Part shown: positions 50,848 to 54,104 of the stretch, piece by piece
Layout of the letters: the number at the start of each line of letters is the position of its first letter
How positions within the stretch are numbered: position 1 is the stretch's first letter
The notes under the pieces: generated by a model
What the model was told of the DNA's origin: nothing
The model's database searches: none
Seen by the model: only the letters and a program-made list of their open reading frames with translations
NCBI GenBank assembly: GCA_026391945.1
Contig: JAPLDA010000102.1
Location: 1 to 54,104, forward strand
Direction: 5' to 3'
Length of the DNA: 54,104 bases
DNA from: Bacteroidota bacterium
Lineage (GTDB): Bacteria > Bacteroidota > Bacteroidia > AKYH767-A > 2013-40CM-41-45
Made by a program: the position numbers and the translations under genes

Positions 50848-53163
50848 TCAGTTGCCTTTTATTTTTTTTCGGATGTCTTCGATAGAGAGAAGAATGACTT
50901 CGTTGGTTGCCGGTAACTGAAAGAACGGTTCATGCTGATGATTGCCCACAGCAGAAATTGCATCTTTGATCGCCAGCCAGGTGCTGAAGGCCAGCATCAG
51001 CGGTGGCTCAGCAACGGCTTTGCTTTTCCTGATGGCATTCGGGTTCGGAACATTCTGCAGTAAGTTCACGCGGAAATCGGCAGGGATATCCTGCACCGAA
51101 GGAATCTTATAGGTATCCGGTGAATGATTGAGCAGGTTTCCTTTTTCATCCCATTTAATTTCTTCCGTTGTACACCAACCCATGCCTTGTATAAAGCCAC
51201 CTTCAACCTGTCCAAGATCGATTCCGGGATTGATCGAATCACCGACATCATGCAAAATATCCGTGCGGAGATTTTTATGAGATCCCGTCAACGTATCCAC
51301 CAACACTTCACTCACCGACATTCCGAATGAATAATAGTTGAAAGGCTTTCCCCACCCTTTTAATTTGTCCCAACCAATGTCCGGTGTTTTATAAAAACCG
51401 GTGGCGCTTAAACTGATTTGGTTGAGATGACATATGACCATCGCTTCATCAAATGCAATCTTGCGGTCGGGATAAAGCGAATCGATGATGGTGTTGTTTT
51501 GAAAAATAAGATGATCAACCGTTGTTGGTTTCTCGGGACGGATTTTAGAAAATTCAGCAGCGAGTTGTTTCCCGATTCGTGATTTTAATTTTTCGATGGC
51601 ATCTTTCACGGCCATGCCATTCAGATCAGTTCCTGCAGATGCCGCTGTGGCAGACGTATTGGGGACTTTGGAAGTATTGGTTGCATTCACTTTGATCTTG
51701 TCGATGGTAACTCCGAGCTCGGCAGCAGCGATCTGCCGGATCTTCGTATTCAGTCCTTGTCCCATTTCCGTTCCGCCATGATTCACGAGTACCGTTCCAT
51801 CTTTGTAAATATTCACCAGCGCACCGGCCTGGTTCAGGAATGAAGTGGTGAAGGAGATTCCAAACTTGACAGGAGTGATGGCCATTCCTTTTTTATAAAA
51901 CTCATTTTTGCTGTTGAACAGTTCAACTTCCTTTTTTCTTTTTGCATAGTCAGACGTTTCCATCAGTTGATCATACAACAAATGCAAACGATTGAGTTCA
52001 ACTTCCTGTCCGTAATGAGTGATGTTTTCTTTTTCAGTTCCGTAAAAATTCAGCTTTCGTATTTCAGCGGGATCTTTTTTCAGGAAACGTGCAATCCTGT
52101 CGATGACAGTTTCCATTCCCGCCATTCCCTGTGGTCCGCCGAAACCTCTGAAAGCCGTATTGGAAGGTAGATTGGTGCGGTATGCTTTCCCCGTCACCGA
52201 CATATCCGGAATGAAATAAGCATTGTCGGCATGCAACATGGCGCGTTCAAGAATGGCCATGCTGAGGTCGGTTGTGTATCCGGCATCGGCATTCAGTTCA
52301 AACTTTACCGCGAGGAGTTTTCCATCCTCATTAAACCGCGCTTCATAACGAATCAAAAACCGGTGACGCTTCCCGGTTATTTTCTGATCATCATCCCTGG
52401 ACAAACGGATTTTAACCGGGCGTTTGGTTGCATGACACAATAAAGCTGTCCATGCAGCCGCATGATTCGCCTGTGTTTCTTTTCCGCCGAATGCACCCCC
52501 CATTCTTCTCGTTTCTACCACGACTTCATTTTTCGCAATGCCAAGAACTTCAGCAACGATGGCCTGTGTTTCGGAAGGATGCTGCGTGGAAGAAAAAACG
52601 TTTATCTCTTGATGTTCACCCGGAATGCACAGGCAGGATTGCGTTTCAAGATACCAGTGTTCCTGCGCTCCGGTTTCAAGTTCTCCGCGGATCGTATGAA
52701 AAGAATTTTTCATCGCTGTTTCCGCATCTCCGCGATTCATCGTGCGTGCAGGTGCAAGGAGTGTATTTTTTTCTATAGCCCGCCGAAGTTCGAGAACCGC
52801 TTCCAAAGGTTCGTATTCGATGACCACCAGTTTTTCTGCTTCGATGGCGATCTCTTCATTCTCTGCTGCGATCAGCACAATGGCTTGTCCGACGCAATGC
52901 ACTTCCTTGATGGCGAGACAAACTTCATCGTGAATCACGGGTCCCATTTGGTTATGGCCGGGAATATCCTGGTAACAAAGCACAGCATGTACTCCTGGCA
53001 GCTGCTTCGCTTTGGTAAGATCGGGCGATTTTATTTTTGCATGCGCATGACGGCTGTACACAACCCTGCCTGTGAGCAAACGGGAATTTACAGGCATGTC
53101 ATCGATGTACACCGATTGACCGGTTACATGTTTAGAAGCGCTATCGTGTGGAATGTTTTTCAT
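50848..53163 (-). CDS. xdhB: Xanthine dehydrogenase, molybdopterin-binding subunit
   Basis: The large subunit oxidising hypoxanthine and xanthine to urate at a molybdenum cofactor. The 771-residue protein shows QEHWYLE (167-173), GGAFGGKE (222-229), AFRGFGGPQG (337-346, with R339, the conserved substrate Arg) and GGTEMGQGL. The catalytic general base is E719 in AVAEPPLML, where most relatives have AVGEPP. All expected active-site residues are therefore present. Xanthine rather than another purine or aldehyde substrate is supported by the Arg and by the urate genes that follow. It overlaps xdhA by 4 nt (ATGA). The cofactor-insertion gene xdhC is not in the window. Confidence 0.95.
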   Translation of the reverse strand: MKNIPHDSASKHVTGQSVYIDDMPVNSRLLTGRVVYSRHAHAKIKSPDLTKAKQLPGVHAVLCYQDIPGHNQMGPVIHDEVCLAIKEVHCVGQAIVLIAAENEEIAIEAEKLVVIEYEPLEAVLELRRAIEKNTLLAPARTMNRGDAETAMKNSFHTIRGELETGAQEHWYLETQSCLCIPGEHQEINVFSSTQHPSETQAIVAEVLGIAKNEVVVETRRMGGAFGGKETQANHAAAWTALLCHATKRPVKIRLSRDDDQKITGKRHRFLIRYEARFNEDGKLLAVKFELNADAGYTTDLSMAILERAMLHADNAYFIPDMSVTGKAYRTNLPSNTAFRGFGGPQGMAGMETVIDRIARFLKKDPAEIRKLNFYGTEKENITHYGQEVELNRLHLLYDQLMETSDYAKRKKEVELFNSKNEFYKKGMAITPVKFGISFTTSFLNQAGALVNIYKDGTVLVNHGGTEMGQGLNTKIRQIAAAELGVTIDKIKVNATNTSKVPNTSATAASAGTDLNGMAVKDAIEKLKSRIGKQLAAEFSKIRPEKPTTVDHLIFQNNTIIDSLYPDRKIAFDEAMVICHLNQISLSATGFYKTPDIGWDKLKGWGKPFNYYSFGMSVSEVLVDTLTGSHKNLRTDILHDVGDSINPGIDLGQVEGGFIQGMGWCTTEEIKWDEKGNLLNHSPDTYKIPSVQDIPADFRVNLLQNVPNPNAIRKSKAVAEPPLMLAFSTWLAIKDAISAVGNHQHEPFFQLPATNEVILLSIEDIRKKIKGN

Positions 53164-54104
53164 CGCTTACCATTCTCCGTTGTTTCACTCCAGAATTTGA
53201 TCAGCAGGTTTCGCGCGGCAAGTTTTCTGAATTCCGCTCCTGACCGTGCATCAGAGATGGGAGAGAACTCGTTGTAAATAATTTCAGATGCTTCTGTTGC
53301 CGTTTCCCGGTTCCATGATTTTCCGTCCAGGAATTTTTCCGCATTCTCAGCCCTCATTGTTTTGGCAGCCATTCCGCCATACGCCAATATGCAACTGGTG
53401 ATTTTTTTGTTTTCAATCTGGAGCATGAAACCGGCATTTACCGTGGAAATGTCAAGGTCTTTTCTTTTTGAAATTTTGTATGACTTGTGAATGGAATTTT
53501 TTCCGGGAAGAGGAATGGTGATGCCGGTAATCAGCTCATCGGCATTTATTTTTGTGCGACGGTAACCGGTGATGAACTCATTCATGTTGAATTTTCTTTT
53601 GCCATGAATGCTTTGAAGATGAACAACAGCATCGTATGCGATGAGAACAGGAATCGTATCGCTGATAGGAGAAGCAGAGCCAACATTTCCTCCAAGTGTG
53701 GCAAGCGAACGGATTTGTCTGGAACCGAAAACATTCAGCATTCCGGAGAGTGCGGGGAATTCATTTTCCAGTTTCACCCTGATGTCTTCCATGTTCATTC
53801 CTGCACCAATGAAAACAGAGCCATCGTATTTTTTATATTGTTTTAATTCAGTGATAGCAGAAAGATCGATCAACCCGGGAAGTACCTGGTGTTTTTTTGT
53901 GACGAGGAGTGAAATGTCTGTGGCGCCATTGATCAGCAGTGCTTCGGGATTTTTACTTTTAATCAGCATTGCTTCTTCCAATGATCCCGGCTGAAAATAA
54001 TGCTGTTGTTCCGTTTGAATGTGAAGCGATGATTTTTCTTTCCGTATTTTAAGAATCAGTTTCCGGATTTCTTTTTCTTTTTCATTGAACTGGTCGGAAT
54101 GAGG
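53160..54104 (-). CDS. xdhA: Xanthine dehydrogenase, FAD-binding subunit (N-terminus outside window)
   Basis: The frame is open to the right edge, so the true start lies beyond it. The visible 314 residues give a linker, then YFQPGSLEEAM, the FAD domain with INGATDISLL and SLATLGGNVGSASPISDTIP, and the C-terminal CO-dehydrogenase-flavoprotein domain (DLDISTVNAGFML, YGGMAAKTMRAENAE). It takes electrons from the molybdenum subunit to NAD+ or another acceptor. In XdhA the [2Fe-2S] domain precedes this part; a stretch rich in K and E at the edge fits the linker between them. A TTG at 53981 is an internal codon, not the start. Confidence 0.94.
   Translation of the reverse strand, partial: PHSDQFNEKEKEIRKLILKIRKEKSSLHIQTEQQHYFQPGSLEEAMLIKSKNPEALLINGATDISLLVTKKHQVLPGLIDLSAITELKQYKKYDGSVFIGAGMNMEDIRVKLENEFPALSGMLNVFGSRQIRSLATLGGNVGSASPISDTIPVLIAYDAVVHLQSIHGKRKFNMNEFITGYRRTKINADELITGITIPLPGKNSIHKSYKISKRKDLDISTVNAGFMLQIENKKITSCILAYGGMAAKTMRAENAEKFLDGKSWNRETATEASEIIYNEFSPISDARSGAEFRKLAARNLLIKFWSETTENGKR

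Noticed and set aside
52462-53277. 271-codon plus-strand frame opposite xdhB and xdhA
   Set aside because: It is antisense to the conserved xanthine dehydrogenase genes and crosses their junction; no motif.

Overview
The window looks like a chromosomal segment from a member of the phylum Bacteroidota (moderate GC). The evidence is: at least seven large secreted proteins ending in type IX secretion system (T9SS) C-terminal sorting domains, exact or near-exact Bacteroidota promoter motifs (TTG, then about 20 nt, then TAnnTTTG) before several genes, typical Bacteroidota versions of housekeeping genes, and start regions without Shine-Dalgarno sequences. I see no rRNA, tRNA, CRISPR array, insertion sequence or prophage.

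Layout. 1-7.2 kb: tail of a Na+/solute symporter, a LysM/double-psi-barrel wall protein, then suhB, lgt and mtaB on the minus strand, a two-domain thioredoxin-like protein, an RDD membrane protein and proC. 8.1-18.5 kb: a minus-strand run of five genes with small gaps, coding for four large cell-surface proteins and a 99-residue membrane protein. Four of the five share a basic plus hydrophobic N-terminal module, and three of the large ones are beta-solenoid proteins. 18.8-22.6 kb, just upstream on the same strand: a sigma-54 activator lacking a DNA-binding domain and a six-module hybrid histidine kinase. 22.9-32.2 kb: a T9SS protein, a RelA/SpoT-type (p)ppGpp enzyme, a fumarylacetoacetase-like hydrolase, another beta-solenoid T9SS protein, and homogentisate 1,2-dioxygenase, so two tyrosine-catabolism genes flank a surface-protein gene. 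32.3-37.7 kb: a 1777-residue T9SS protein built of repeats of about 293 residues. 38-42.6 kb: glyA, a sugar-nucleotidyltransferase, a nitronate-monooxygenase/FabK-like flavoprotein and a small T9SS protein.

43.2-54.1 kb: on the minus strand, rarA and a citrate-lyase-beta-like aldolase follow a tight purine-degradation operon: xdhA (cut by the window end), xdhB, puuD, allB, alc, uraD, uraH. Gaps of 1-2 nt, 4-nt ATGA overlaps and one 46-nt gap show one transcription unit. Together the products take hypoxanthine/xanthine to urate, 5-hydroxyisourate, OHCU, allantoin, allantoate and ureidoglycolate plus urea. Urate oxidation uses the membrane enzyme with a fused cytochrome c, so electrons should go to the respiratory chain rather than straight to O2. 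No ureidoglycolate lyase is in the window; the aldolase-like gene is a candidate for handling the glyoxylate made downstream.

The intergenic regions carry three families of degenerate repeats: CACGGAGG-type inverted repeats, ACGCAGAGG-type inverted repeats, and arrays of TTGAT/TGAGT pentamers phased at about 10 nt. They recur at several separate sites and no gene explains them.
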